Of a stretch of DNA of 64,000 nucleotides, positions 56,120 to 64,000 are shown one piece after another. This DNA comes from Dolichospermum sp. DET69 (GTDB taxonomy: Bacteria > Cyanobacteriota > Cyanobacteriia > Cyanobacteriales > Nostocaceae). The stretch is from positions 1,218,501-1,282,500 of the forward strand of contig CP070233.1 in the NCBI GenBank assembly GCA_017355425.1, given 5' to 3'. The notes beneath the pieces are model-generated. The model saw nothing but the letters and a program-made list of their open reading frames with translations. It had not been told where the DNA came from and did no database searches. The translations under genes were made by a program, and so were the position numbers. Within the stretch, counting starts at the first letter, position 1, and every line of letters begins with the position of its first letter.

Positions 56120-57149
56120 GAAACCACCTCAATAGTTGTTTAGTAAAGTCTTCTCCATTCCAGTTCTCGATCACAAACCGAGGTAAATCAAAACTATTGC
56201 TCTGTTGCCAAACAATATCAGCATTAGTAGAGCAGGCACAATTAAATCCAGAGGCTTTAGTCAGTTCAATCGTTTCTGGAGTGCGATCGCCAAAAGGATA
56301 GGAAAAACTCGTCACAGAACGATTAATAATTGCTTCCAAATCCAGTTTACTTTGTTGAATTTCATCCCTTTGTAATTCTACGGATTGTGCAGAAAGGAAG
56401 GGATGGGTGACGGTGTGGGCTCCAATTTCTACTAATTCTCCTTGAGCCAGAAGGGATAATTCATCAAGCAAAAGGGAACGGTAAGTCGAACGAGGTTTGG
56501 GATCAGCATTAGCCCATGTAAGAATTTGGTCTAAAACTTTGATTCTTTCTGCTTCTGGTAACGGGCGTAATACTTGCCAAATTGAGTAATAGAGAGACAT
56601 CCGAGAGCCTGGTTTTCCTTCCCAAGCGTTACAACGGCGATCGCGCTGATAGTCTTGCTCTGTATAATGAGTTGCTTGTTCTAACTCCCAGTGATGGATT
56701 TGATCCCGAATATTCAAAACAAGCTTCTTAGGCAAGATTCCTGGTTGTAAAAGGAGTCTTTCTAACTCATCCCACCAAAACTCACGCTCTTTTCCGAGAT
56801 AGCCTGTACTAACAAAAATAGTGGCTGGAATTTCGTAATGCTTTAGTAGTGGTTGAGCAGAATAGAGATTATCGGCATAACCATCATCAAAGGTTATCGC
56901 CACTGCTCTATGGGGAAACTTACCCTCCTGATGAACTTCAGTAAATTGTTGGAGACTCATCGGTTGAGTATATCTTTGCAAAACTTCCAACTGTTCAGCA
57001 AAATTTTGGGGGGTTACACATAAAGACCAAGGATCTAAATCTACTTCCGCCACGCGATGGTACATTAAAATTAGTCCTTTAGAAGCGGCTAATTGTTTCT
57101 GTAATCTCCGCATTACCTGTTGTAATTTATTGAATCCAAGAATACTCAT
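56112..57149 (-). CDS. Polysaccharide deacetylase family protein
   Basis: 345 aa. NodB-type carbohydrate esterase 4 fold: LILMYHRVAE, the metal site VAITFDDGYADNLYS (Asp-Asp), EIGAHTVTHPFLSAQ (His-x3-His), and FSYPFGDRTPETI near the C-terminal half. It removes N- or O-acetyl groups from sugars. It overlaps the methyltransferase gene by 4 bp upstream and the GT2 downstream by 8. Confidence 0.93.
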   Translation of the reverse strand: MSILGFNKLQQVMRRLQKQLAASKGLILMYHRVAEVDLDPWSLCVTPQNFAEQLEVLQRYTQPMSLQQFTEVHQEGKFPHRAVAITFDDGYADNLYSAQPLLKHYEIPATIFVSTGYLGKEREFWWDELERLLLQPGILPKKLVLNIRDQIHHWELEQATHYTEQDYQRDRRCNAWEGKPGSRMSLYYSIWQVLRPLPEAERIKVLDQILTWANADPKPRSTYRSLLLDELSLLAQGELVEIGAHTVTHPFLSAQSVELQRDEIQQSKLDLEAIINRSVTSFSYPFGDRTPETIELTKASGFNCACSTNADIVWQQSNSFDLPRFVIENWNGEDFTKQLLRWFHE

Positions 57150-57910
57150 GATGTTGGTTTAACTGCCCTGACGGTGATTGTCACTTCATAGTTGGAGTCT
57201 TGATAATCCAATTCTTCTGGCTTAAGTTCCTCAATTATCAAGCCGTGAAGAAAAGCCGTTGCTGCTAATACATTTCCATAGGTTTTGACCTGAATATTGG
57301 TAGAGGGAAAGACCTCTTCAAATATTCGCCGTGCAGATAAAGTTGTATAATTCCAATACCAGTGTTGTTTCCATTCTTTGTCGCAGAGGGAAGTAATTCC
57401 TGGAATTGTTACCAGCACTACTCCTCCTGGCTTTAGGATGCGATAAATGGTTTTTAACGCTAGTCTTACTTCGTAAATCATTTGGAGAGTTTCTGTCAAA
57501 ATAAGACAATCAAAGCTGTTCGATGGAATATGTTCTGCATCGGCTAAGTCACCTACAATAGTTGCAATTGGATTACCTTCTACCGCATGGAAAACATCAC
57601 TTTTTGTAACTCGTTCTCCTCCATATTGATAAGTATAGGAATTGTCTCCTATTTCCAAAACTCGTCCCTGAATATCACTAGAATACTGAGCAAGGAAGTT
57701 TTCGATATAGTAACGGTCTATCGGTTTTCCTCGATCAAAACCAAAACAACTACTAATAGGAGTTAAGCGTCGTAGATCACCCAAGCGAACTTTACCCAAT
57801 GGAGGAGATACTTTATAAGTTTGCCATTGAGTTTTTAGCCAATGTTGGACAGGAGATGGTAATGTGCGCTGTGCAATTAGTTTCAATTGTTTTTTATTCA
57901 TTAGAATCAA
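57146..57910 (-). CDS. Class I SAM-dependent methyltransferase
   Basis: 254 aa. A degenerate motif I (GRVLEIGDNSYTYQYGGERV), the acidic strand NSFDCLILTETLQMIYEVRL, and YRILKPGGVVLVTIPGITSL identify a Rossmann methyltransferase. The ILTETLQM and LKPGG blocks are common in sugar or glycan-associated types. First in a three-gene overlapping unit with the deacetylase and GT2. Confidence 0.88.
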   Translation of the reverse strand: MILMNKKQLKLIAQRTLPSPVQHWLKTQWQTYKVSPPLGKVRLGDLRRLTPISSCFGFDRGKPIDRYYIENFLAQYSSDIQGRVLEIGDNSYTYQYGGERVTKSDVFHAVEGNPIATIVGDLADAEHIPSNSFDCLILTETLQMIYEVRLALKTIYRILKPGGVVLVTIPGITSLCDKEWKQHWYWNYTTLSARRIFEEVFPSTNIQVKTYGNVLAATAFLHGLIIEELKPEELDYQDSNYEVTITVRAVKPTS

Positions 57911-57958
57911 GTTATTAAAATTAGAATTTTAAAAAAACATTTTGGCAGTCAATGCTCG

Positions 57959-58882
57959 TTACGCTATTGATTTTCCTAAACTTTTTATTCGCCACCTAAA
58001 ATGCTTCACTATTTTTTTGAGTTTGTACAGGTTTGGATAGCGGTAATTCCATAGTTTTTCTTGTAAAATTTGCCAAAGTTCAGTGTTCTTGAATCCCTGC
58101 TCGTCCCAATAACTTTCTAACCATTTGAAGAAAATTAAGCGTGCATGATAATCTTCCCCTGTGTCTATTGAAAGATGCCAACTAGAATCATTACGTTGGC
58201 GATATTTTTCCCAACACCCACTTTCAACAAATACAGGTGAATTAAGAAAAATTTTAGCTAAAAATACTTGATCTTCATAAAGTTGCTGTATGGTTTCTTC
58301 AAACCCACCAATATCTTCAACTACTTGACGTTTTACCAAAAAGCTACATATACAGGGTACAGTACCTGCGCCAACGCCAAGTAAAATTTTTAACAGTGAT
58401 GGTGGCTGAAATAGTTTATTGGTTGGAATACCCAATTCCCAAATGTAGTCTCGCTGGCTATCTTTAACATTACCTGTCCAACTGTGCCAAAATAGGGTCT
58501 TTCCATAGACCATAGCAGCATCAGGATGAGACTCCAGAATTGTTATTTGTTTTTCCAATTTAAATGGTAGAAAAACATCATCAGCATCTAGAAAAGCTAG
58601 ATATTCACCTTTAGCCTTGCTTATGCCAAGATTGCGTGAAGTACTTTTTCCCAGATTCTGGTGGTTATCATGTTCTAAATAATGCACTTTGTCTGAATAT
58701 TTATTAGCAAACTTTTGAGCAATTGCAGTACTACTATCGGTGGAGCCATCATCTACTAATAAAAGTTCCCAATTTTCATAAGTTTGAGAAATTACGCTTT
58801 CTATTGCTTCTTGAATAAATTTATCTGTATTCAAAAAAATGATAATGATAGACACTAATAAATTACCGTTCATTTCTTTCAT
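57959..58882 (-). CDS. Family 2 glycosyltransferase (10)
   Basis: 307 aa. VSIIIIFLNTDKFIQEAIES, WELLLVDDGSTDSSTAIAQK, and YLAFLDADDVFLPFKLEKQI. It is a paralogue of the 55088-56119 gene (same layout of motifs and the YGKTLFWHSWTGN block). It is separated from the next coding unit by a remnant of another glycosyltransferase. Confidence 0.93.
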   Translation of the reverse strand: MKEMNGNLLVSIIIIFLNTDKFIQEAIESVISQTYENWELLLVDDGSTDSSTAIAQKFANKYSDKVHYLEHDNHQNLGKSTSRNLGISKAKGEYLAFLDADDVFLPFKLEKQITILESHPDAAMVYGKTLFWHSWTGNVKDSQRDYIWELGIPTNKLFQPPSLLKILLGVGAGTVPCICSFLVKRQVVEDIGGFEETIQQLYEDQVFLAKIFLNSPVFVESGCWEKYRQRNDSSWHLSIDTGEDYHARLIFFKWLESYWDEQGFKNTELWQILQEKLWNYRYPNLYKLKKIVKHFRWRIKSLGKSIA

Positions 58883-58924
58883 TTATTTATTCTAAAGGTA
58901 TTGATCGATTGAATCTAATATTTT

Positions 58925-59059
58925 CTAATCATAACTTGCATCAAATTTTCGAGCATACAAACAAGATGATTGAGATAATTCATCGAAATGACTAGTATCA
59001 AATATTTCTGGATGATCTGAAGAATCTAGCCACAGTGTATAGGGCATATAATCAATCAT
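58925..59059 (-). pseudogene. C-terminal remnant of a Core-2/I-branching-type glycosyltransferase
   Basis: 44 codons: MIDYMPYTLWLDSSDHPEIF, DTSHFDELSQSSCLYARKFD, ASYD. The SSDHPEIF and CLYARKFD segments resemble the C-terminus of beta-1,6-N-acetylglucosaminyltransferase-like (GT14) proteins. The rest of the enzyme is absent here. Its initiating ATG may be accidental. Confidence 0.5.
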
Positions 59060-59156
59060 TTATTACTTTTTTCTTAAAGGGTAAATTCATAATAATAGTT
59101 TGAAAGAAAATTTCATGCTAACTTGTAGTAACGTAAGTTTTATCACAATCTCAGTT

Positions 59157-60272
59157 CTATTCCATTTTCAGTTTTTCTCTAGCCAGGGATCGAATCTCTC
59201 TGACTAGCCGTGAGCCTATAAGTAACTTCATAAATAAGGTTATAGTTTTTCTGGTTAGCAAAATGGAAAATTTTAGATGACAAGCTCTATTAAAAAGCCG
59301 CAAAGCAGTATATTTATCTTTTTCCAAGTAGTAGCCAGTTAGTCCTAATAACTGATTGCTAAGATGAATAGAAACCTTATTACGGTGTTTTTTACATTCT
59401 TCCTGGTCGAGATTGTAGTAATGGCAAAATGCATGATGTAACTTGAATATTTCTTGTATAGTTCTATTCAATTGTTGTAGATCCATCTCCTTTAGTTCAT
59501 TTGGATAACTGATCCATAACAAAGTCATTGCTCTAATGAGTGTTCCATCACTCCACCTCTTAACTTCATCACACCCAAGTAAATGTGATATATTAGTAAT
59601 CTTGATTTCCAGTGGCTCATCATCAACTATATTTCCATAAGTGGCTGTCATAGATGAAGGATTTATTCGCAGCCTCATTAGATATTCGTTTAGGTTTGCA
59701 ACTTGTAGGCGGCAGGAAATTCTCCACCATAAATCATAATCTTGAGCATATAAATAAGCTTCATCATAGAACCCAATCTGCTCCGCAATGGTGTATTTAC
59801 GAAACATCACCGCACTATGTACAAAAGGGCAGTAAAATAAAATATCCCAACGAATTTGTATGCAATCACCGGGTAACTGGGACTTGCAAATCAGATTTCC
59901 CTGAGCATCGATTTCCTTGTACCATGTACCTACTAATGCTACATCAGGATTGGATTCTAAAAAATTAACTTGCTTGGCTAATCGTTCTGGTGCTGAAATG
60001 TCATCAGCATCTTGGCGAGCTACAAATTGCCCTTGAGCTAATTTCAGTCCTTTGTTTAGACTTTTAGTTAAGCCAATATTGTGGTCATTATTAACTAAGC
60101 AGATACGTGGGTCATCGTAGGATAGGATTATTTCTTGCGTTCTATCAGTAGAACCATCATTAATAATAAGAAACTCAAAATATTGGAAGCTTTGAGTAAG
60201 GATACTATCTATTGTTTCTCGAAGATACGATTCGCCATTGTAGACTGCCATTAGGACTGTGACTTTAAACAT
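59157..60272 (-). CDS. Family 2 glycosyltransferase (11)
   Basis: 371 aa. VTVLMAVYNGESYLRETIDS, FLIINDGSTDRTQEIILSYD and FVARQDADDISAPERLAKQV (DxD) followed by the acceptor-side PFVHSAVMFRKYTIAEQ. It is the first transferase after the ABC exporter ATPase gene. Coding looks intact. Sugar specificity is unknown. Confidence 0.94.
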   Translation of the reverse strand: MFKVTVLMAVYNGESYLRETIDSILTQSFQYFEFLIINDGSTDRTQEIILSYDDPRICLVNNDHNIGLTKSLNKGLKLAQGQFVARQDADDISAPERLAKQVNFLESNPDVALVGTWYKEIDAQGNLICKSQLPGDCIQIRWDILFYCPFVHSAVMFRKYTIAEQIGFYDEAYLYAQDYDLWWRISCRLQVANLNEYLMRLRINPSSMTATYGNIVDDEPLEIKITNISHLLGCDEVKRWSDGTLIRAMTLLWISYPNELKEMDLQQLNRTIQEIFKLHHAFCHYYNLDQEECKKHRNKVSIHLSNQLLGLTGYYLEKDKYTALRLFNRACHLKFSILLTRKTITLFMKLLIGSRLVREIRSLAREKLKME

Positions 60273-60413
60273 TAAATCTACCTCTGTATCCCAATCTCAA
60301 TAGTGTAGAAAAAACCTAAAAATATTGCCAGTACTAAATTTTCAAGAAAAGAAAATATTTTCTTTTTAATCTTTGGTGTATAACTGTTTGGAAATTATTT
60401 CTATAGCACCTTT

Positions 60414-61697
60414 TCACTCACGCATCTGCACCATTTCAAAGACACATGGAACCAGACCATTGTGGTCTGGTGTGTTTCCAAATTCTTTCGCTTGAATATC
60501 TACCACTTCAATTTCAAATGCTGATTCAATAAAATCAAACACATTTTGAATTAATGGATCATAAAGCCACAATCCAATAACATAAATGCCAGGATTTAAG
60601 TATAGATTTTTAATTTGCAGTTTAACTATATTTTTTCCATTTTCCAAGGATATGCTTTTACCAATTGAAAGTGTATCCGCATTAACCAGCTTATTTCCAA
60701 GTTGGTCATAAATCACGATCGCAAGACTCCCCATATTCCTAAATGAGTCTGACTTAATTTCTAATAAAAATTCAAGTGTTCCACTTGAATAAGGTTGAAA
60801 TGCAGATTTCTTATTGAGGCTACTATATTTAACCCTTAAAAATCTCGCTTCCCCTGTACCTATTTGTCGAATAGTCTGTGAAACATCAATCCATATATTA
60901 GGTTCAGATTTTGTAACATTATTAGACAGATAGTCAGCAAAAATAATTTCTGAATTACCTTGAGCAGTGATTTGACCCTCCTCAAGCATCACACATTGAG
61001 AACATAAACGTTTAATTGCATCCATGTTATGACTAACAAACACAATTGTTCGACCTTCAACCTGAGATATATTCTGCATCTTACCCAGACATTTTTTCTG
61101 AAAATTCACATCCCCCACTGCCAACACTTCGTCCACAATTAAAATCTCCGGCTCCAAATGCGCCGCAACCGCAAACGCCAAACGTACATACATCCCTGAT
61201 GAATACCTTTTCACCGGCGTATCTAAAAACTTTTCTACTTCTGCAAAAGCCACAATCTCATCAAAGTTGCGTGTAATCTCGGCTTTGCTCATTCCCAGAA
61301 TTGCACCGTTGAGATAGATATTTTCTCTCCCTGTTAATTCTGGATGAAAGCCAGTGCCTACCTCTAATAAACTAGCGACTCGTCCTTTGATCGAAATTTT
61401 TCCTGATGTTGGTTCAGTGATGCGACTTAAAATTTTTAGCAGTGTTGATTTTCCTGACCCATTGCGTCCGATGATACCTATGCGATCGCCTTGTTTAATA
61501 TCAAATGAAACATCTTTTAAAGCCCAAAACTCTTCAAAAGTAGGATCTTCCTTTTTAGATCGATGATTAATTAAACTACCAATGGACTTAACTTTATTAG
61601 TAATCACATCCCGCAGTGCTGTATGGCGTTCCTGCTTTTGATGACCAATAATGTATTTTTTACCTAAATTTTCAACTCTAATAACTGTATCAGACAT
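60414..61697 (-). CDS. Polysaccharide ABC exporter ATPase (Wzt/TagH-like)
   Basis: 427 aa. An ABC domain (about 1-240) with Walker A GIIGRNGSGKSTLLKIL, signature YSSGMYVRLAFAVAAH and Walker B ILIVDEVLAVGD. It has an extra C-terminal beta-rich domain (about 260-427) like the Wzt domain that recognises the glycan end group. Its partner permease is encoded just upstream, but only as a fragment. It would export the polysaccharide of this cluster. Confidence 0.95.
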   Translation of the reverse strand: MSDTVIRVENLGKKYIIGHQKQERHTALRDVITNKVKSIGSLINHRSKKEDPTFEEFWALKDVSFDIKQGDRIGIIGRNGSGKSTLLKILSRITEPTSGKISIKGRVASLLEVGTGFHPELTGRENIYLNGAILGMSKAEITRNFDEIVAFAEVEKFLDTPVKRYSSGMYVRLAFAVAAHLEPEILIVDEVLAVGDVNFQKKCLGKMQNISQVEGRTIVFVSHNMDAIKRLCSQCVMLEEGQITAQGNSEIIFADYLSNNVTKSEPNIWIDVSQTIRQIGTGEARFLRVKYSSLNKKSAFQPYSSGTLEFLLEIKSDSFRNMGSLAIVIYDQLGNKLVNADTLSIGKSISLENGKNIVKLQIKNLYLNPGIYVIGLWLYDPLIQNVFDFIESAFEIEVVDIQAKEFGNTPDHNGLVPCVFEMVQMRE

Positions 61698-61767
61698 TTT
61701 TAAAAAATGAAAATTTCTACAAACGATAAGTTGTTTATTTCTAATTGATAGTTTGCTTTTCTATCAA

Positions 61768-62196
61768 CTAAATCACATCTGCAAATGTCCGTTCCATTTT
61801 GCGAAAATACCAAATTCCACTCACCCATAGTAAAACTACTAACACCATAGAGAGGATAAAACCTGGTAAATATAATTTAGATTCTCCTCCTAAAATTGCC
61901 CACCTAAATCCATCTATTACTCCTACCATGGGATTTAAAGAATATATGAATTTCCACTGTTCAGGAACAATATTGCTACTAAATCCTACGGGTGAAATGT
62001 ATAAACCAAACTGCACTATAAAAGGGACAATAAATCGAAAATCTCGGTATTGAACATTTAATGATGCTAACCATAAACCCGCACCGATAGAAGCAGCAAA
62101 GGCAACACCAATAAACAATGGTAAAGTCAAAATCCGCCAACTAGGAACAAAGTTATACCATGCCATTAATGCCAATAAAATTATCCCCGAAATCAT
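61768..62196 (-). pseudogene. ABC exporter permease (Wzm-like), N-terminal half lost
   Basis: 142 codons matching the C-terminal half of an ABC-2 type permease: ISGIILLALMAWYNFVPSW, the family segment SLNVQYRDFRFIVPFIVQFG, then LYISPVGFSS and LNPMVGVIDGFRWAILGG. A normal Wzm has about 260-280 aa. Upstream of MISG the frame (RKKLFGLLF) no longer looks like the permease. An ISH3-like element begins about 40 bases further on. The missing half may lie outside the window. Confidence 0.85.
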
Positions 62197-62239
62197 AAAC
62201 AGTAAACCAAAAAGTTTTTTCCTGAAGGGAGATCGCCAA

Positions 62240-63627
62240 ATACTGTGTAGTATAAAATACTTTTTTATTCCCGATACTCTAATCAGCAGACATAGTATAG
62301 ATAATAATTACTTATGATTAGCTGGTTAATAATTTCTTGACGCTAACCGGATGGAATATAAATGCTTTCAACGACTTGATATTTCTTCTGTAGGGCTTGA
62401 GATAAAAAGGCTAACATCTGTTTGAGTGTAAAAAGTGTGCGATAAATTAATCTACTACCTTTCCTTTTACGACTGATTTTGAGCCATAGTAGATTCACCC
62501 AGATGTTAATTAGAAGAAAGGATATTCCAATGAATAGTAATCTCAAGACTGGATTTTTGTTATTCGTCTTAATTCGACAAATATTTTTCAGACGATAACT
62601 GGTTTCAATGCCAAATCTTTTTCGATAATCTTGATAGATATAATTTAAATTTGTTTTGACCTTATAAGCAACATAAACAAAGTATTGAACCCCATGCTTT
62701 TTATGCTTTCCCTTTCTATATTTACAGACGATCCATAAATCAAATGTGACAAAATCATCTTTGTCTCTTGTAATAGTATAGGTAGTTTTATAACTTTTTT
62801 TACCCTTGAGGAATTGTTTGATTCCTCCTTTTTTTCCAGTCTTGATAGCAGGCATAAGAAAGGGAATATCTAATGCCTGTAACCATCTAATTACAGGAGT
62901 ATTAAAAAATCCCCTATCCAAATAGAGTTTTTTTACATTTATTTTTAGGGATTCAAGTTCTGCTAATAAATAAGTAATTAAAGCCACACTAGTATCTAAT
63001 TGGCGAACACCTCTTATTGCTAGAGTTACACGCTTATTATTACTAATAACATATAAAGTGGCATAGGCATAAAATGAATTAGTACCAGATTTAGCTTCAC
63101 TTCGATATATGTAGGGTAATTCTGACGATGTTGGTTGACCATAATAACAAATTAAATTTAAATCAATCGCTATTTTCAAACACCCTTTTTTTAATCCTAA
63201 AGGAATTCGACTTTTTAATGCTTGATTTATTTGCGCTTCTAATTCCTCAAAATTGTTAATTTTATTGAGATGATATCTAATATCATTAGCTGTCGGAATA
63301 TTTTTTAACAATTTAGCTGTGTTTTCAATACTGTCTCCAGTGCTGGCTGCTTTAACCAGAATCTCGAATAAAGTTTGTTGGTCACAGGCTCCTTGCGTTT
63401 CAATCGAAAAATTTTCTACTAAACACTGAATAACCTCATCAAGAGTTTCTGAGTCGGTTAAAACGAGTTCTTCTGTAGACTCGCCCCGCGTGGCTTTTGT
63501 TAGAGATGAAACAGTCAATTTTTTCAGCCAATATGCTACACACTACTTTCATCATTTCATATTTTGATCCAGTGCAAATTATGATAACTATTTCTTATAT
63601 ATTTGGTATTCTATAGTACATGAGTAT
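62240..63627 (-). mobile_element. ISH3-like insertion sequence
   Basis: It contains one transposase gene. The ends show an imperfect inverted repeat: left ATACTGTGTAGTATAAAATAC, right (reverse strand) ATACTCATGTACTATAGAAT. No clean target duplication is seen. It separates the cut permease gene from a truncated FinO-like gene. Exact ends are approximate. Confidence 0.65.
62343..63518 (-). CDS. ISH3 family-like transposase
   Basis: 391 aa, seemingly complete. DDE-type features are visible: KIAIDLNLICYYGQP near the first Asp, KLYLDRGFFNTPVIRWLQAL around the second, and YRKRFGIETSYRLKNICRIK with the Glu of the Y-x2-R-x3-I-E-x6-K pattern. The ISH3 assignment is from the overall layout. It runs antiparallel to nothing else and is the only whole transposase in the window. 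Confidence 0.85.
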   Translation of the reverse strand: MTVSSLTKATRGESTEELVLTDSETLDEVIQCLVENFSIETQGACDQQTLFEILVKAASTGDSIENTAKLLKNIPTANDIRYHLNKINNFEELEAQINQALKSRIPLGLKKGCLKIAIDLNLICYYGQPTSSELPYIYRSEAKSGTNSFYAYATLYVISNNKRVTLAIRGVRQLDTSVALITYLLAELESLKINVKKLYLDRGFFNTPVIRWLQALDIPFLMPAIKTGKKGGIKQFLKGKKSYKTTYTITRDKDDFVTFDLWIVCKYRKGKHKKHGVQYFVYVAYKVKTNLNYIYQDYRKRFGIETSYRLKNICRIKTNNKNPVLRLLFIGISFLLINIWVNLLWLKISRKRKGSRLIYRTLFTLKQMLAFLSQALQKKYQVVESIYIPSG

Positions 63628-63716
63628 CTGTCGTATTTTGTTAGTGATGCCTGCTGCGTCTGTAGCAATAGCGTCAGCACTCCGTAAAAATCACTCTTTG
63701 GGAAAAACTTTTTGGT

Positions 63717-63941
63717 TTACTGGTTATCAGTTGCCTCTCCCATTTTCCCAGCAATAGCACCTACCCACTGGGGATAATTGGCCTGTGCGTCGGTCAATTT
63801 CTTCCAAACTTTAGGTTTAACAGTGACGCTAATTATCCTTCCATCGCAGTCAATCTCAAATTGTTGCCAACCATTTTCTACAGTCTTAACTTCTGGCAGT
63901 TCGTTGATTTTGATAGTTAGTTCTAATTTTCCTTCAATCAT
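63717..63941 (-). CDS. FinO-like RNA chaperone-type protein, C-terminally truncated
   Basis: 74 aa. MIEGKLELTIKINELPEVKT, WQQFEIDCDGRIISVTVKPK and the end AQANYPQWVGAIAGKMGEAT match, as I remember, a small cyanobacterial protein annotated as FinO-like. Relatives run on for about 25 more residues. Here it stops at DNQ exactly where a 28-bp sequence shared (inverted) with the permease side of the IS begins. So the end has probably been replaced. Its start is intact. Confidence 0.6.
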   Translation of the reverse strand: MIEGKLELTIKINELPEVKTVENGWQQFEIDCDGRIISVTVKPKVWKKLTDAQANYPQWVGAIAGKMGEATDNQ

Positions 63942-64000
63942 AAATACATCCTTATAAATTAGCTGAATTCATTAATCCACACTTTTTACAAAAAAAGGGA

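Overview
The window is a piece of a filamentous, probably Nostocales, cyanobacterial chromosome. I infer this from low GC content, frequent HIP1 octamers (GCGATCGC), a RuBisCO activase-like gene with a RbcS-like C-terminal domain, a BCH/PUCC transporter, DapL, a PrcA-like subtilase, and many short palindromic and heptameric repeats between genes. No rRNA, tRNA or CRISPR array was seen. One RNA gene, the SRP RNA, is clear.

Layout. Positions 1-9.4 kb carry housekeeping genes: the end of clpB, a DUF924 gene and a START-like gene, a DUF4360 secreted protein, rubredoxin, a BaiN/HI0933-type flavoprotein, lpxD and an ExbB/ExbD pair. Positions 9.9-18.6 kb hold a solitary MmeI-like restriction-methylation fusion, a cytochrome P450 tail remnant, a GNAT acetyltransferase, a BCH/PUCC transporter, rca, a frameshifted lysozyme and a LigT-like protein. 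Positions 18.6-25.7 kb hold a repeat field and a two-gene STAND-type ATPase module (AAA-like ATPase plus a 1748-aa TPR/NTPase/coiled-coil/WD40 protein with 13 near-identical WD40 repeats). This is the best candidate for an undescribed system. Positions 25.7-39.1 kb are mixed: YciI-like, SRP RNA, phasin-like, queF, a glycosyltransferase, potC, DUF29, dapL, an MNT/HEPN pair whose HEPN gene is interrupted, a TxlA/HCF164-like thioredoxin, an NIL/4Fe-4S protein, CHAD, a HipA_N/HIRAN pair and a subtilase with a P domain.

Positions 39.3-62.2 kb form one minus-strand surface-polysaccharide cluster. It has about a dozen GT2/GT4 glycosyltransferases, a polymerase-like membrane protein, an acyltransferase, FkbM-type and other methyltransferases, an epimerase, a polysaccharide deacetylase and a Wzt-type ABC ATPase. 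It is clearly a recombination hot spot. The partner Wzm permease is cut beside an ISH3-like element. There is an in-frame FkbM/GT4 chimera, a deleted methyltransferase, a Core-2-type glycosyltransferase tail, a MITE with intact 8-bp target duplication, and two tandem GT2 genes sharing a 101-bp identical stretch. The cluster probably makes and exports a strain-variable O-antigen or exopolysaccharide, but the visible permease is broken.

Assignments rest on reading motifs by eye. No database search was run.
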